Assembly (NCBI RefSeq): GCF_016545825.1
Contig: NC_052618.1
Coordinates: 42,664,196 to 42,728,195, forward strand
Origin: Eucalyptus grandis
Taxonomy: Eukaryota; Streptophyta; Magnoliopsida; Myrtales; Myrtaceae
Length of the DNA stretch: 64,000 nucleotides
Direction of reading: 5' to 3'
The translations under genes were made by a program, and so were the position numbers. The notes below the pieces were generated by a model that worked only from the letters and a program-made list of their open reading frames with translations, searched no databases and was not told where the DNA came from. Positions 22,298 through 33,984 of the stretch are shown here, one piece after another (position 1 is the stretch's first letter; every line of letters begins with the position of its first letter).

Positions 22298-22861
22298 CAC
22301 AGTATAGTATAGTGTATGCATCACATGCACATGTTTATACAGTGTGGGAAAAGGGCGCGCGTGGATGATGCATTTGTGCTCCTTTGAGGCACATGACATG
22401 ACCAAAAAATCACCGGGAGGACTCTCGATTCAGCGACATGGTGGTGCCGCCCTGCAGAGTCCGGTCTGTTTCTTGTTTTCCCACGTTCTTTATTTCCCCC
22501 ATCATCCTCACATTTTTCTTATATTCACGTTCACACCAGCATTTCTGGAAAGATCTGCTGCCGCCCAAGCATTAGAAAAAGGTTGCACAGCTCCGTGGAA
22601 TCATATTGTCTTTGTTGGAAATCATTCTTCTTTTGTACTTCTTTTGGGTGTTTGATAGGCCGATCCATATTATCGGGATCGGCCTACCTTTGGTTTTCCC
22701 TTTTTTACGGGATGAAAACTTAACTTTGCTTTATTCCTTCGGCCAACCTACAAAATTTAGGTCGGTCTTAATTTCTGCTTCATAAAGCTACGAACTTTAT
22801 CCTCTGATTTAAGCCCCAGTCACAAGTTCATGGTTCTGAGCAAAAAAAAAAAAAAAAAAAA
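21073..22861. other. intergenic sequence without a supported gene
   Basis: Short open frames on both strands (for example 21,238-21,501 and 22,344-22,655) have no recognisable domain. The region is A+T-rich with T-rich runs. The only sharp feature is the AT microsatellite near 22,270. Confidence 0.4.
22250..22295. repeat. (AT)n microsatellite
   Basis: About 22 uninterrupted TA units. Confidence 0.95.
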
Positions 22862-23483
22862 ATCGGTTTTTATATACCTATTTATGTATATGTATGAGAA
22901 TAAGAGAACTTTCTTGATCAATCTCTATGCCCCCTCACTGTTCAAGAATTAGAAAGATATTTTTTATTGAAGGTAGGATTTGATTTATTCTAATTCCTTA
23001 GATTATGGACTAATTGATTCAATCAATCCGTAAGATTGGAGCAACATTTTCTTAAGAAAAACACCATTTTTATATAACTATGTATGTATAAGAATAAGAG
23101 AACTTTCTTGATCAATCTCCTTGCCCCCTCACTCTTTGAGAAAAAGAAAGATCATTTTCATTGAAGATAGGATTTGATTTGATTCTAATTCCTTAGATTA
23201 CAGACTAAATGATTCAATCAATCTGTAAGATTGGAGTAAAAAAAAAAACCGTTTGTATATACCAATGTAAGTAAGTATGTATGTATGCATGCATGAGTGC
23301 ATGCATGTATAAGAATAAGAGAACTTTCTTGATCAACGTCTGTGCCCCCTCACTCTTTGAGAATTAGAAAGATCACTTTTATTGAAGATAGGATTTGATC
23401 CAATTTGATTTGATTTGATTCCTTAGATTATGGACTAATTGATTCAATCAATCCGTAAGACTAAAGCAACGTTTTCTTAAAAC
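22862..23483 (+). repeat. tandem array, three ~185-235 bp units related to a copia LTR
   Basis: Three head-to-tail units start near 22,862, 23,065 and 23,250. Each contains, in order, AAGAATAAGAGAACTTTCTT, TGCCCCCTCACT, TTGAAG(A)TAGGATTTGAT, TTAGATTA.(G)GACTAA.TGATTC and AAGA.T..AGCAACGTTTTCTT. The TTGAAGATAGGATTTGAT... part matches the first ~80 bp of the copia LTR at 56,336-56,415. Unit length varies in TATG-type microsatellite stretches (for example 23,265-23,310). The reverse-oriented relatives are at 48,878-49,185 and 53,164-53,351. Confidence 0.85.
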
Positions 23484-23528
23484 ATGGGCCCATAGTTGTC
23501 AAATAGCACATATAGCTAAAAACTCTTA
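23484..23528 (-). pseudogene. copia integrase stub left of the MULE
   Basis: On minus, the bases just outside the MULE read LRVFSYMCYLTTMGP, in frame with the integrase piece on the other side of the MULE (PKIDHLRVF at about 31,350-31,375). The conserved copia motif here is DHLRVFGC.CY. The piece ends where the tandem array begins. Confidence 0.75.
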
Positions 23529-23690
23529 GAAACACGAACCTCTAGAGTGCCATAACTTTGCAGAAAGGGACACTTAAATGCCATAACTTATGAAAGGTAC
23601 ACTTAAGTGTCAAAATTGAAGCAAAGTGGATCACTTGAGTGCCAATTCGGCCAAAATCTGGCCAAATTGCATACATAGTATTTTCCGGCG
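23529..23690 (+). repeat. MULE left terminal inverted repeat
   Basis: Roughly 160 bp pairing with the right end at about 31,190-31,351. Shared blocks include GGGACACTTAA, CATAA.TTATGAAAGGTACA, AGTG.CA and CACTTGAGT. Similarity fades inward, where the two ends diverge. Confidence 0.85.
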
Positions 23691-25076
23691 ACTTCTTTTA
23701 CTGAGGTGGCAAATGTTTAAAAAAAAAAAAAGCCCACGTGGACGACAAAAATGACGTCATCCATCCACACTGAGTGAGCTAACCTAAACGACGTCATTAG
23801 GTTATTTTGGCTTAAGCACACCTGGCCGTTGCCGTTCCTCCCCATCCGTGTTCACACTAGATCTTAGGCCCTTATCTCAGTCGCCATTCACGCCTAGAGG
23901 TGGTCATCGGTCACCGTCGTCAATAGCCATTGTTGGTCGTCATCGCCGCTCACCATCGTTGGTCATCGTCACCGCTCACCATCGTCGCTCCTCCAAGTTC
24001 GGCCCCTTCTCCCCCTCCCCTGTAATGAAATTAGGGCTCAATTATTTTATTAGGACTCGCTCGATTATTTTATTAGGGCTTTGATGGAATTTCTGTTGAA
24101 ATGTGCACACTTTGTTTGGCTACTCCCTTGCGTGGAGATGCTCGCCTCGGTCGATGATTTCTACAGTCGATGCTCGAGTGAAACGAAATATTGAATAAGG
24201 TGGAACTAGGAACTAGTGTGTTTGAGGGAAACTAAATATTGAATCAGGTGGGATATGATAGATAGATTAAGGTGGAAGGTGTAAAATAATGGCCCTCAAG
24301 TGCTCTGCAAAAAACACGCAACTTTGCTATCAATCTACTTTTGTTCCCTTGATTATGATCTTTTGATTCTTTTACTCTTCTTTCCCGATTGTTGTTTCTA
24401 ATCAAATAGTCAACATATATGTAGGGAACATTGAGGAGTGCAAAATTTGTTTTGATACTTTATATAAGCTTGTTTACCTGCAAGGGACATATTTGGAACC
24501 ACATGTAAGTACCGCCTTTTAAAGTTTATATTAGCTCTTTTGACATGTATTATTAGTCTAATGTGCAATGGATAAATCCAAGACTTGGATTTTCCTCTGA
24601 ATTTCTCTTGGTTTGTGTAATGACCTCTTGACACAATATATTAATGGCTAGACATCATAGAGTAGGGTATGATTTCTCCTGGTTGGATGAGAAACAAAAA
24701 TTTCACCCTATATTTTTACATCGAGCTTTCCTAAATTTTTTGTATGTGTTTTCATAGGAAAAATAGATTTGATTAAGTTGATGCACATTCTCTCACATCT
24801 CAGGTTTAGTTCAGCAAAAGATAGTAGACAAAATTGCTTGGGTTGTGCTTGTTGTGGGGACCTCTGTTTTTGGTTAATATTTTAAGGGAAGGGAAAACAA
24901 ATAATTAAAGTGGTGACCTCTTTTTTGGTTGTCATGTAGGGGCATATTGTCAGCGTGGGGACCTCTGTTTAATAAAATCCATGAGAGTGGGGAGACTCCC
25001 ATGTGCAATTGTCTATTGTCCTTAGTGGATGTGGTCCCAAAAACTAATTATTTATTTTTTTGTTCTTGGTGCAGAA

Positions 25077-28000
25077 ATGGCTCATGACAAGGATTACGTC
25101 GCTATCATAATTTGCTATGGTGAAAAATTTGTGATTGGGGAGGAGGAGTGAGAGTATGAGGGTGGAAATGAGGGCACCATCTTTGTCGAGATAAAGAATG
25201 CATCTTATATAGGATTTGTTAGGGATATAAGGACTTATTTGCCTTGTAAAGTTCAGACGTTGATGTATTGTATTCTTAGGAAAGACTTAAAAGATGGTTT
25301 AAGATGCTTAGAAGATGATAATGGTTTCAGGGATGTTCTATACAATTATCTTCATGGTGAAGAGGTAAAAATATATGTTGAGTATGATAGTAAAAGTGAG
25401 GACAAAGATGATGATGGAGAGAGTGCCCAAGTAGGACAAACAGGAGATGGTATTCAAGGTAGTACTAATGTTAGGGTCGAAGGAGGGTAGGATAGATATG
25501 ATGCAGTTCACCAAAGTGATGATGACATAGGTGATGTCACAATCACTAGATTAGAGTGGGAAGTAGCTGAATCAATTGATGATGATGATGATGATGAAGA
25601 GTTGCCTGCTGAAAATTTCATAAGTGATAACGACAACGAGGAGCTTGTAGAGTCAAGAAAAAAGCGAAGGGATTTTTTGACAGATAAGTTTGCAGCTTTG
25701 AAGGTAGCTGATGAAGTTCCAAACAGGGCCGAAGACCTTGCAAATGCCGATGCCGGTGCTGCTGGCAAGGAGATTGATTATGAAGAAAACGTTGAGAATG
25801 CTACTTCCTAGGATTAGCTTGAAGAAGATGAAGGAGCTTTGCTAAAAAGAAAAGTAAGTTTCCTTCTTATAATCCATCCGTTGCCTCTCCTACTTTGTCG
25901 ATAGGTATGAAATTTCATGATGCGAAACAATTTAGAGAAGCTTCCTTCTTATAATCCATCCGTTGCCTCTCCTACTTTGTCGATAGGTATAAAATTTCAT
26001 GATGCGAAACAATTTAGAGAAGCTATATTGAAGAGCTATATTGAAGAACTCCATTGCTACACAAAGGAATATTGACTTCAATAGAAACACTAAGACCTTT
26101 GTAAGAGCTAGGTGTTCGCAGCAAAACTATCCATGGAAGATCTATGACGCATTTGTTAAGAGAAGTGGATCTTTCCAGATTAGAGCCTACCAAGAGGAAC
26201 ATACTTATTCCATTAATTTTCAAAATAAAATAGTAACAAGTGCATGGTTGTTGAACCACTTCTTTGACTTGATTAAGCTGATGCCTCGGATTAATACTAC
26301 TCAATTCAGGATGTTGGTGAAGGAGCAGGTAGGCATTAATATATCCAGGACTCAATGCAAAAAATCGAAGCAAAAGGTGATAAAAAATACTCATTGGTCA
26401 TTACAGCAGCGAATATGGACAGTTGTGGGATTATGCTTGGGAGTGTAGGCTGCAAAATCCTTCAAGTAGAGTGTATATAGAGGTCGTGGAGAGACCACTT
26501 CCTGATATTGGGATCAAGTTCGATAAGTTCTATGTTTGCTTCAATGCATGCAAACGAGGATTTTTATCTGGTTGTCGATGGTTTATAGGATTGGACTAGT
26601 GTTTTTTGAAGGGCTTGTGCAAGGGAGAATTGCTGGCATCAATTGGAAGAGATGCAAATAACCAAATGTTTTCACTGGCTTGGGCTAATGTGAAGGTAGA
26701 GAATAAGGACAATTGGTCCTGGTTCCTAAAAACTTTAATGACTGATTTGGAGATAACAAATGGGGCAGGGTGGGGCGTTCATGAGTGACCAACAAAAGGT
26801 AATGTTTGCTTTTTGAAAAATTTGGTCAATTGTTTGCTTTTTTATATCAACATGTCATTTGCTTACATTTATTATTTTGAATTATTGCAGGGACTGGTTC
26901 TAGCAATAGCTGAGTTCTTGCCTTATGCTTAACATTGAATGTGCGCGGCACATATACACAAATTGGGCAAATAAATTTAAAGGGGACAAGCTACAGTCGC
27001 ATTTTTGGCAGCTAGCAAAGAGCGTGAATATGGCTAACTTTAGGATGGCCAAAGAAGAACTGCTTCAATTGACAAAGGAAGGTTATGATGCACTATTCCA
27101 AACAGAATCGAAGTATTGGTGTAGGGCATTCTTCAACGAGGAATGCAAGTGTGATAACATCAATAACAACATCTGCAAATCATTCAATGGGAGGATAATA
27201 GATGCCAGATGCAAACCAATTATCTCGATGCTTGAAGACATACAGGTTATCGTCATGACTCGGCTGCACAGACAAATAGATGAAGCTACAAAGTGGACTA
27301 GGCAATGTGGTCCTAAGATTGCTAAGAAATTGGATAAGAGCTTGGCTGCAAGCAGGTATTGTCATCCCATTTGGAATGGGGATGAAGGATATAAGATCAT
27401 GAAGGGTTCTGATAAATATGTTGTCCATTTAGATACGAGGAAGTGTTCATGTAGAGCATGGCAACTGAGTGGAATTCCTTGTGCACATGCCATATGTGCC
27501 ATTGAATTGAAGGGCCAAAACACATAAGACTACATTGATGATTGTTACAAGAAACCAATATATTTTGCTTCATATTAATTCATGTTGCAGCCAATCAAAA
27601 GTAGCAAGTTCTAGGAGCAAACAGATCATGAAGCACCTCAACCTTTGCCACTAAAGAAGAAAATTGGAAGACCAAAGCAAAAATGAAGAATGACGGAGGG
27701 AGAGGTCTCATGTCAGCGTAGGATGAATAGGACATGTGTACCAATAAAGTGCTATTTTTGCCACATAGCAGGGCATAATACTAGACGTTGTCAATTAATA
27801 AAGCAGTAGGAACAATTGAGTAGGGCCAAAGGCCATAGTGAAGGGACAATTGGAGAAGAAATGTGAAGTGAGTCGACTATTCTTCAGTCCACGACAATAT
27901 ACCCAGTAAGTCATGACAATTGTATTTATTTCGTTTTATGGTTGATTACAAATATGTACATAGATATAAGTAACATGTATGTAATGTTTTTGTCTTTGTC

Positions 28001-29136
28001 GAGTCACGGGAATGACACATGAAAAATGGCCAAAGCTCCTACTGTACTTGAAACTGAAGAACATGTTCAAAGAACGCAAGGAAGAAGACAGCCACGTGAA
28101 GGATTGGCCGAAGCCCCTAGTATACCTGAAATTGAAGGGCCTATTCAAAGAAGGCAAGGTAGAAGACAGGCAGCTACAGGATTAGCTAAAGCAACTGGAG
28201 GACCAGTTAAGTCAATTGTTCGTCAGCAGCAGCAGACAAAAAAAATACCCGGTAAGTTCAATAATTTGAGTTTAGTTTTCATTGACGTTGTTATATGGCC
28301 TGAGGTTATATTTATGATGTCCTTTGTCTTTTTCTTAGATTCGAAAAAGAAGGCAAGTTACAGCTCAGCTACCAATAGAGGGCCCAATTGAAGGGCCACC
28401 ACAAGATCCATCACCAAGGTCACCACAAAGGCCACTAGAAGGGTCATCACAAGGGCAACCACAAAAACCAACCGAAGGTGTCACTGAAGTTGAAGGCTAA
28501 ATAGAAAAACAACCAAAAGAAAGCCAAATCAAGAGCCACCTACAAGAAGGCCATCTAGAAGACGCCTAGCTGAAGAATTGGCCGAAGAAGCCCCTGTTGT
28601 GCTGAACAGCCACAACAAGAGCCCAAGAAATCACATGTGAGAAGAAGAGCCAACCAATTACAAGTACCTAAAAGTGACGCTCCCCTTTGAACAAGAGGGG
28701 CTCTTGGGAAGAGGCTAAAACAATATGGTTATGGCCTTTATACAGATGATCATTCTAAAATAGTTATTCTTAATGTAAGTTTTATGGACTGCATTTATTT
28801 AATTTATAGTGCAAACTTTTGTTGATAATTGAGTTTTCTTTTTGAAGCCTGGGAGAAGTTCAGAGGTTCTTATTTCTCAAGGCCCAACTCAAGAATCAAC
28901 GGTTGCGCCAACAAAGAAGAACTGCACCAACAAGAAAGAAGAGTAAGAAGAACCCAGTTGCAGCTCATTCTGAATCAGTTCAGCCTATGACAATTGCAGC
29001 TCCATCAGAATCAACACATCCCGAGACAGTTGAAGAAGAAGTCTCATGTCCAGTTAGAAAAAGTGCACGGATTATAAATCAAGTGAAAAGTCCATCAAAA
29101 GGAGCACGAACAGGAGGCATTGTGCATATTGATTGA
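25077..29136 (+). pseudogene. mudrA-type MULE transposase (decayed)
   Basis: Transposase of the MULE. The ATG at 25,077 follows TGCAG; the MAHDKDYVAI frame runs to 25,811 with in-frame stops at 25,149 (TGA) and 25,488 (TAG) and an Asp/Glu-rich segment. The DNA-binding region (FPSYNPSVASPTLSI, FHDAKQFREAI, about 25,860-26,060) is disrupted by two tandem duplications. IRAYQEEHTYSINFQNK follows at about 26,180-26,230. The catalytic core has FIGLD (then TAG), LLASIGRDANNQMFSLAWA and, after a 92-bp intron (26,799-26,890), GLVLAIAEFLPYA. A SWIM zinc finger (CSCRAWQLSGIPCAHAIC) is at about 27,448-27,500 and a CCHC knuckle (CYFCHIAGHNTRRC) at about 27,750-27,795. The tail to 29,136 is Gln/Pro/Arg-rich in several exons. 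Stops and shifts make it inactive. Confidence 0.88.
25860..26046 (+). repeat. two adjacent tandem duplications (82 bp and 13 bp)
   Basis: 25,860-25,941 is repeated at 25,942-26,023 with one visible difference (GGTATG versus GGTATA). Immediately after, AGCTATATTGAAG is present twice (26,021-26,033 and 26,034-26,046). Neither length is a multiple of three, so both shift the transposase frame. Confidence 0.95.
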
Positions 29137-29329
29137 TAAAATGGGATGGGATATGTTTTGTGGGGCTGAGGAGTCAGTTAAACAACTGTGGATGTTTTTT
29201 TTTTAATAGTTTGTCATTGAGTTTATGAGACTTCAGACTTCATTTCAATATCAATGGAACGATCTAATTGCTTGTCATTTTTTTCTTTTTCATTTTTTTT
29301 ATTTTCTTTTTACTTTTATTTATTGCTTC

Positions 29330-29900
29330 TGGTGATGGATCTGTGGTGGTGAATGGGGTACTCGTGTGGTTGGGGGTGGTGGCTAGTGAAGCTTGGTGGT
29401 GATGGGTCCATTGTAGGGGTTGGGTTGGGGCCTCTTGCTATAGCTACTACTAGTGCAAGAGTACAATGTGCATAACCTCGAGCCCTTTTTGCAACAGACC
29501 CACGTCCCACCACCAACAGTGGCTGCTAATGGCAAGTCTATGGTGGTGGCTACGTGCTAGTGTGGTAGCTGGGATGCTGGTGTTACTAGTGGCGGTGGCC
29601 AGTGGTGACTGCTAATGCTTACTGATGGCGGGTCTATTATAGGGGTTGGGTTGGGGGTTTGTACTACACCTGGTGCAAGATGTAAGTGTGTAATATGCAC
29701 ATCTTGCGCCAGGTAGTGTTGGTGCAAGCTAGTGTAAGGCATCTTGCACTAGCAACTTCTGCAGTAGCATATCACTAGCATAGTAATGGCTAGTGGTGGT
29801 TCAAGTGAATGCCTGGGATGCTTGGTGTGGCTGGTGGTGATGGCTGGAGGCCAATGGTGGGCGATGGTGGGCAGTGGTGGTGGCTGGTAGTAGTTAATAG
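29330..29900. repeat. GGTGGT-rich low-complexity stretch in the MULE
   Basis: G+T-rich sequence of imperfect GGTGGTGGCT-type repeats with two related ~100-bp parts (around 29,395-29,480 and 29,625-29,720, sharing GGGTTGGGTTGGGG). No coding capacity is visible. Confidence 0.6.
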
Positions 29901-30283
29901 CTGGTGCAATTTATAGAGAAAACGTACAAAAAAATTGACACTTAACTAATCACATTCTAAAAAACTTGGCACTTAAGTGATCACTTTTAATAATAACTTG
30001 ATACTTAAATGACTTTTTTTTATCACGACTGGCACTTAAGTAATCACTACATCCAACTTATAGCACTTGAGTAATCACTCGTATCTATCCTATGTATATG
30101 GTGATTTGCAGCAAACCAGAGAAGCTGCTAGTTTAATATGACAACTCCATTCAATTCAATGTTTACTACTGGTTTATATTCAGTTCAAGTAAAAAAGTCA
30201 CCACAACATATCGACCCAATATACATTCCATCATCACTGATTTATATTCGAAAATAAGTAAAAACATAGTACAAACAGCATCT

Positions 30284-30312
30284 CATTCATTCATTCATTC
30301 ATTCATTCATTC
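30284..30312. repeat. (ATTC)n microsatellite
   Basis: About seven CATT units inside the 3' half of the MULE. Confidence 0.9.
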
Positions 30313-30530
30313 CCTTTCCTTGACCTCCTCACAAACATAAGAAGTAACACATAATACAATGACAGTAAAAAAAAACAAAAAACAAAAAAAACCACAACAA
30401 TCTTGTAGACAACACAAAACTTATTCTCATATTCCAAAAAAATAAGTTACATTTCATTCAAAACAAGTACATTTCTCCACTCATTTACAACTATGGCAGT
30501 CGAAGAAACTTCTTCTCAGCTTCCACTACT

Positions 30531-30956
30531 TTACATTTCATCATAAAGTAGGATAGACAAAAAAAATAGCAACACAATAAACGCTTGGTAACACTTCCGT
30601 TCAATTTTCATCCTTGAAACTTCATTCTTCAAATAGTTAACAAAAGATGCTTCAGCTTGCATTGAGTCAATATCGTCCAAGTCGTCCACAAACGTAGATG
30701 GAGGTTGATAACATCCATCAAATAGGTCCAATATCACATCTGTGGCTTAGTGAGAGGATTTCGCATTGACCCATTTGAAATATTTGCACTTCAACCCTTC
30801 TCTATATTGAGCACATCTATAGAATCCTCTCTCGGGATTCGTTCGAGTGCACGATGTTCTTCTTGGACTTGGTTACCCACAAAAACAAAAACACTCACCT
30901 TCTCTTTCGCTTCGGCGAGAGAAATTTGAGCCACTATTGAAAGTCCTGCTCTCCAT
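30531..30956 (-). pseudogene. GRF-type zinc finger protein gene carried antisense in the MULE
   Basis: A single minus-strand frame of 142 codons runs from the ATG at 30,956 to the stop at 30,531. Only two internal TAA codons break it (30,873-30,875 and 30,747-30,749, codons 28 and 70). It reads a Ser/Arg-rich start (MESRTFNSGSNFSRR), then the zf-GRF core CFCFCG, RTSCTRTNPERGFYRCAQYR, CKYFKWVNAKSSH. After that come an acidic stretch, a probable coiled coil (SFVNYLKNEVSRMKIERKC) and a C-terminal hydrophobic segment (FIVLLFFLSILLY). This GRF finger, coiled coil and C-terminal membrane segment is the layout of small plant GRF-finger proteins (100-180 residues). The function of that family in plants is not established. 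The stop positions and preserved frame suggest recent decay. Confidence 0.8.
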
Positions 30957-31189
30957 TTCCAATATTCGACTGAAGAATTTGGGGCAAATCGATTTAGGGT
31001 TCAGGACTAGGGCTCCAGTGCTTCAATGGCATTTTGCCCGATTTAGGGTTTTAGATTTAAGGCAATTGGGGAGACGATGTCATTTTGGTTGATTTAAGGG
31101 CTCTATTTTGGTCAACTATCGAAACGATGTTGTTTTTGGTGAATTAGAGCTGAGTCAGCTTTCCGGCAAGCCACCTTGGTGAGAAATAT

Positions 31190-31351
31190 TAATATTTAAA
31201 TGCCACGTATGAATTTCGGCTGGCTTCGCCGGAGGTGGTACTCAAGTGTCCCATTTTTCTTCAAATGTGGCACTTAAATGTACCTTTCATAAATTATGAC
31301 ACTTAAGTGTCCCTTTGGGCATAGTTATGACACTTGTAGTGTTCTTTTCTC
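31190..31351 (-). repeat. MULE right terminal inverted repeat
   Basis: Partner of the left repeat at 23,529-23,690. The outer ~120 bp pair well; the inner part diverges. Confidence 0.85.
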
Positions 31352-33630
31352 AAAACCCTTAGGTGGTCAATCTTTGGTCGTTTCCCAAAAAGCATCTCAA
31401 AAGGCTTTGACCTTCAAGGACTCAACTAGGCATGCGATTGATTAAACAGGTTGCCATGACCACACAATTTCCCCCAAAAAGTTTTAGGAATAGAAGCTTA
31501 GTACTTAAGTGCTTAGGCTACTTCTAATAGGTATCAATGTTTGCGCTTAACAATCCCATTTTGTTGGAGAGTGTCAATGCAAGAGCTTTCATGGAGTATC
31601 CTATGAGAAGATAGAAAAGACATGCATTTAGTAGTGAAAGACTCGCATCCATTATCTATGCAAATTCGTTAGACAGATCTATTGAATTGATTTTTGTTCT
31701 AGGAGAACAAATTCGACAAATGGGAAAAAGTTGGGCTCTTGGATGCATGAGGAAAATCCAAGTGGCATAGGTATAATCATCCACAATAATGAGGAAAAAA
31801 TGAGATTTGTCACAATGTGAAGTATGATAAGGAATTCAGATATCCACGTGAATTAAAGAAAGTATTAGTAACTTGAGATGTACTGATTGGGAATGATGTT
31901 CGTTATTACTTTGCCAAAAGGTAAATTTTGCATTTTGGGTGAGGAAAACGAGCACTATGATCCAAATATTGATGAGAAAGAAAAATTTTAATACTAGTGG
32001 TGGGATTACATGAAATTTTTATTCAAGGAAGATAAATCGAAGTCTTTCAGAAAGCTTATCCAAAAATGTAGTCATTGTGTGATACTACCTAAGCCTATCA
32101 GTTTGCCAGTTGAATGAATTTGAAAGAAGCAATTTTCAAAATTGAATATGGTGTAACAATAATTGTCCTCACAGGCCTTGGAAATGGATTTGAGATTGCG
32201 CTCAAATTTAGGAATGTAAATAGCATTCTTAAGGATAATATTCTAAATAAGATCAACAATGTTAATTTTAATTATATAAGTGACATTCCTATTTGGAAGA
32301 CGTAAAAACACAGAAGAGTGGTGTCTTTTATGAACATGAGAAAAAAAAATTGTCTATTGCATATTATGCGGTTGTTGGCACTTGAATCAATTATCCACAC
32401 ATCAACTAAAAGAGAATTTGTCTTGCAAAAGTAGGTACCTGAAAAACTCATAGTCTTGTCGGTAGTTCTCAATTGACTAAGAGCCTTTGTGATATTTTTT
32501 ATACCAATCTTGGGTAATTGCCCGATTTGCCTTTTCAGTCCCTTTTGCCGAAACCTAATAAGCAAATAATTATTTCCCCCTCTTTATCATTTGACTCTCC
32601 TTGTAATTTCTAGCATGAATTAATAATATGATACGGGAGATTGTAATATTCACAGAATTTGCCTTTTGTTTTAAAATTTTGACGACCCCATTTCTATGAT
32701 GATGTAGCATTATATGGACCATTTGATGGTTTAAAGGCCGGTGCAAATGCGGCTTGATATGGACTGTTAGAGTCGGTCGCATGGATGGGCGAACAATAGC
32801 CTACAGATCCTTGCTTCTGAACAAGGCCATTTGTCCGAAACTCTCTAGGGTTTCCTTCCTCTTCTCAACGAAGTCCAGGCATCGCATGGTGGGACATGAG
32901 GGCTATAGGAGCTTGCTATGACAACTCATCGACGTAGCAAGTGCCCCGCTCTCTCCCATTCACACATATTCAATCATGGCTAGGTATTGGTTCTCTTCCT
33001 AGGCAGTTAGTTGGTAGATTTGATCGAGAAGCAAGACAAGTTCCATGGCGAGGATTTATGACAAGAAAGATGAGTAGCTCTCATTCAAGAATATGAGAAA
33101 TTGAGTCACTTTTTGTCGCTCTTTGATGGCTTGGTATAGTTTGAGAGTCATCTTGGGTCCCTCAAGTTGTTTCTCGACTACTTCAAGCTTGTTCTATAGA
33201 GGCAAGAGTTAATTGAAGCAAGCAGTGGTAGAGAGGTTCTCTTGCTTCAACTTCCACAAGGCTTGGGTGAGCAAGAAGATCTTAACTCAGTCAAACTTAC
33301 CCGTACATCATGTAGATGTTGTCCTCCATAGTTTTGGAGTATTCAGTCACTGGGACTTCGATCGAGAACTTGGGGGCTACATAGCTCTCAATCCATATGC
33401 AAACAAGTTGGTTGCACTTGCACCAATATTGTTGTAGCTGGTCGTCGGTCAAAAAATCTACGATTCTATCAAGGAAACCTTGTCCTTCATCACAAGAGCT
33501 CATTGGAAATCTCGAGCTCAGGTGGAGTAGTTGTTTGGTCTGATGAGTTGTTGTTTGATTAATCATAGTTTTAGTCCATCAATTGGTGATGTATAGAGTG
33601 GGTCGCCAAGGTCCGAGTGGTCACCGATGG
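31352..33630 (-). pseudogene. copia gag-protease-integrase half (Ale/Retrofit-like)
   Basis: Read on minus: gag near 33,566-33,297 (QQYWCKCNQLVCIWIESYV matches the gag segment W..CN..V..WI); protease region at about 32,420-32,370 (VWIIDSSANNRI for WI(I/L)DSGA); integrase at about 31,820-31,745 (FFLIIVDDYTYATWIFLMHP) and up to 31,355 (PKIDHLRVF). Many stops and frame changes occur. The reading continues across the MULE into LRVFSYMCYLTT at 23,528-23,484. RT and RNase H are missing on this side and are represented by a plus-strand half at 53.35-56.3 kb. Confidence 0.8.
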
Positions 33631-33984
33631 TTGGAACAATAGAGGGCAAGAAACCGAGTTGAAAAACCAGGTAGGGATTTGTCTTTAAACTCACCGGTGT
33701 CAGTTTGGGTCTTTAACTTGGAGGTGACCATTTCGACCCAATATTTGTGTTGGTCTTGAGAACAAAAGGAATCGACCCAACCCTATTGGGCTAAGCTCCA
33801 AGGGCTAGAGCTGCTTCTTCTCTAGATGGACCATGCTAGACATACAGTTGATTTGGCCTAATGGGCCATTGGCTTTGAACCGAAAACTAGTGGACCAAGA
33901 TATTAAATAAAACCAGTATGGTCTTGGATGGAAAATCGCTCCTCTTGAGTTGGATCAATATAATCTGAAGTCTGGTTTTGAGGT
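33631..33984. other. unassigned sequence between two copia elements
   Basis: About 350 bp with no recognised coding or repeat signature. The left target duplication of the neighbouring copia element cannot be confirmed here. Confidence 0.35.

Larger units (their letters stand above)
23529..31351 (+). mobile_element. Mutator-like element (MULE) with long TIRs
   Basis: Both ends carry long inverted repeats: left from 23,529 (GAAACACGAACCTCTAGAGT, then GCCATAAC, AAGGGACACTTAA), right ending 31,351 (reverse complement GAGAAAAGAACACTACAAGT, then GTCATAAC, AAAGGGACACTTAA). The flanks AAAACTCTTA (23,519-23,528) and AAAACCCTTA (31,352-31,361) form a 10-bp target duplication with one mismatch, within the 9-11 bp expected of MULEs. 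Joining the flanks at one duplication copy restores a continuous copia integrase reading, which independently confirms the boundaries. Inside are a plus-strand mudrA-type transposase remnant (25,077-29,136) and a minus-strand GRF zinc-finger remnant (30,531-30,956). Confidence 0.92.
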
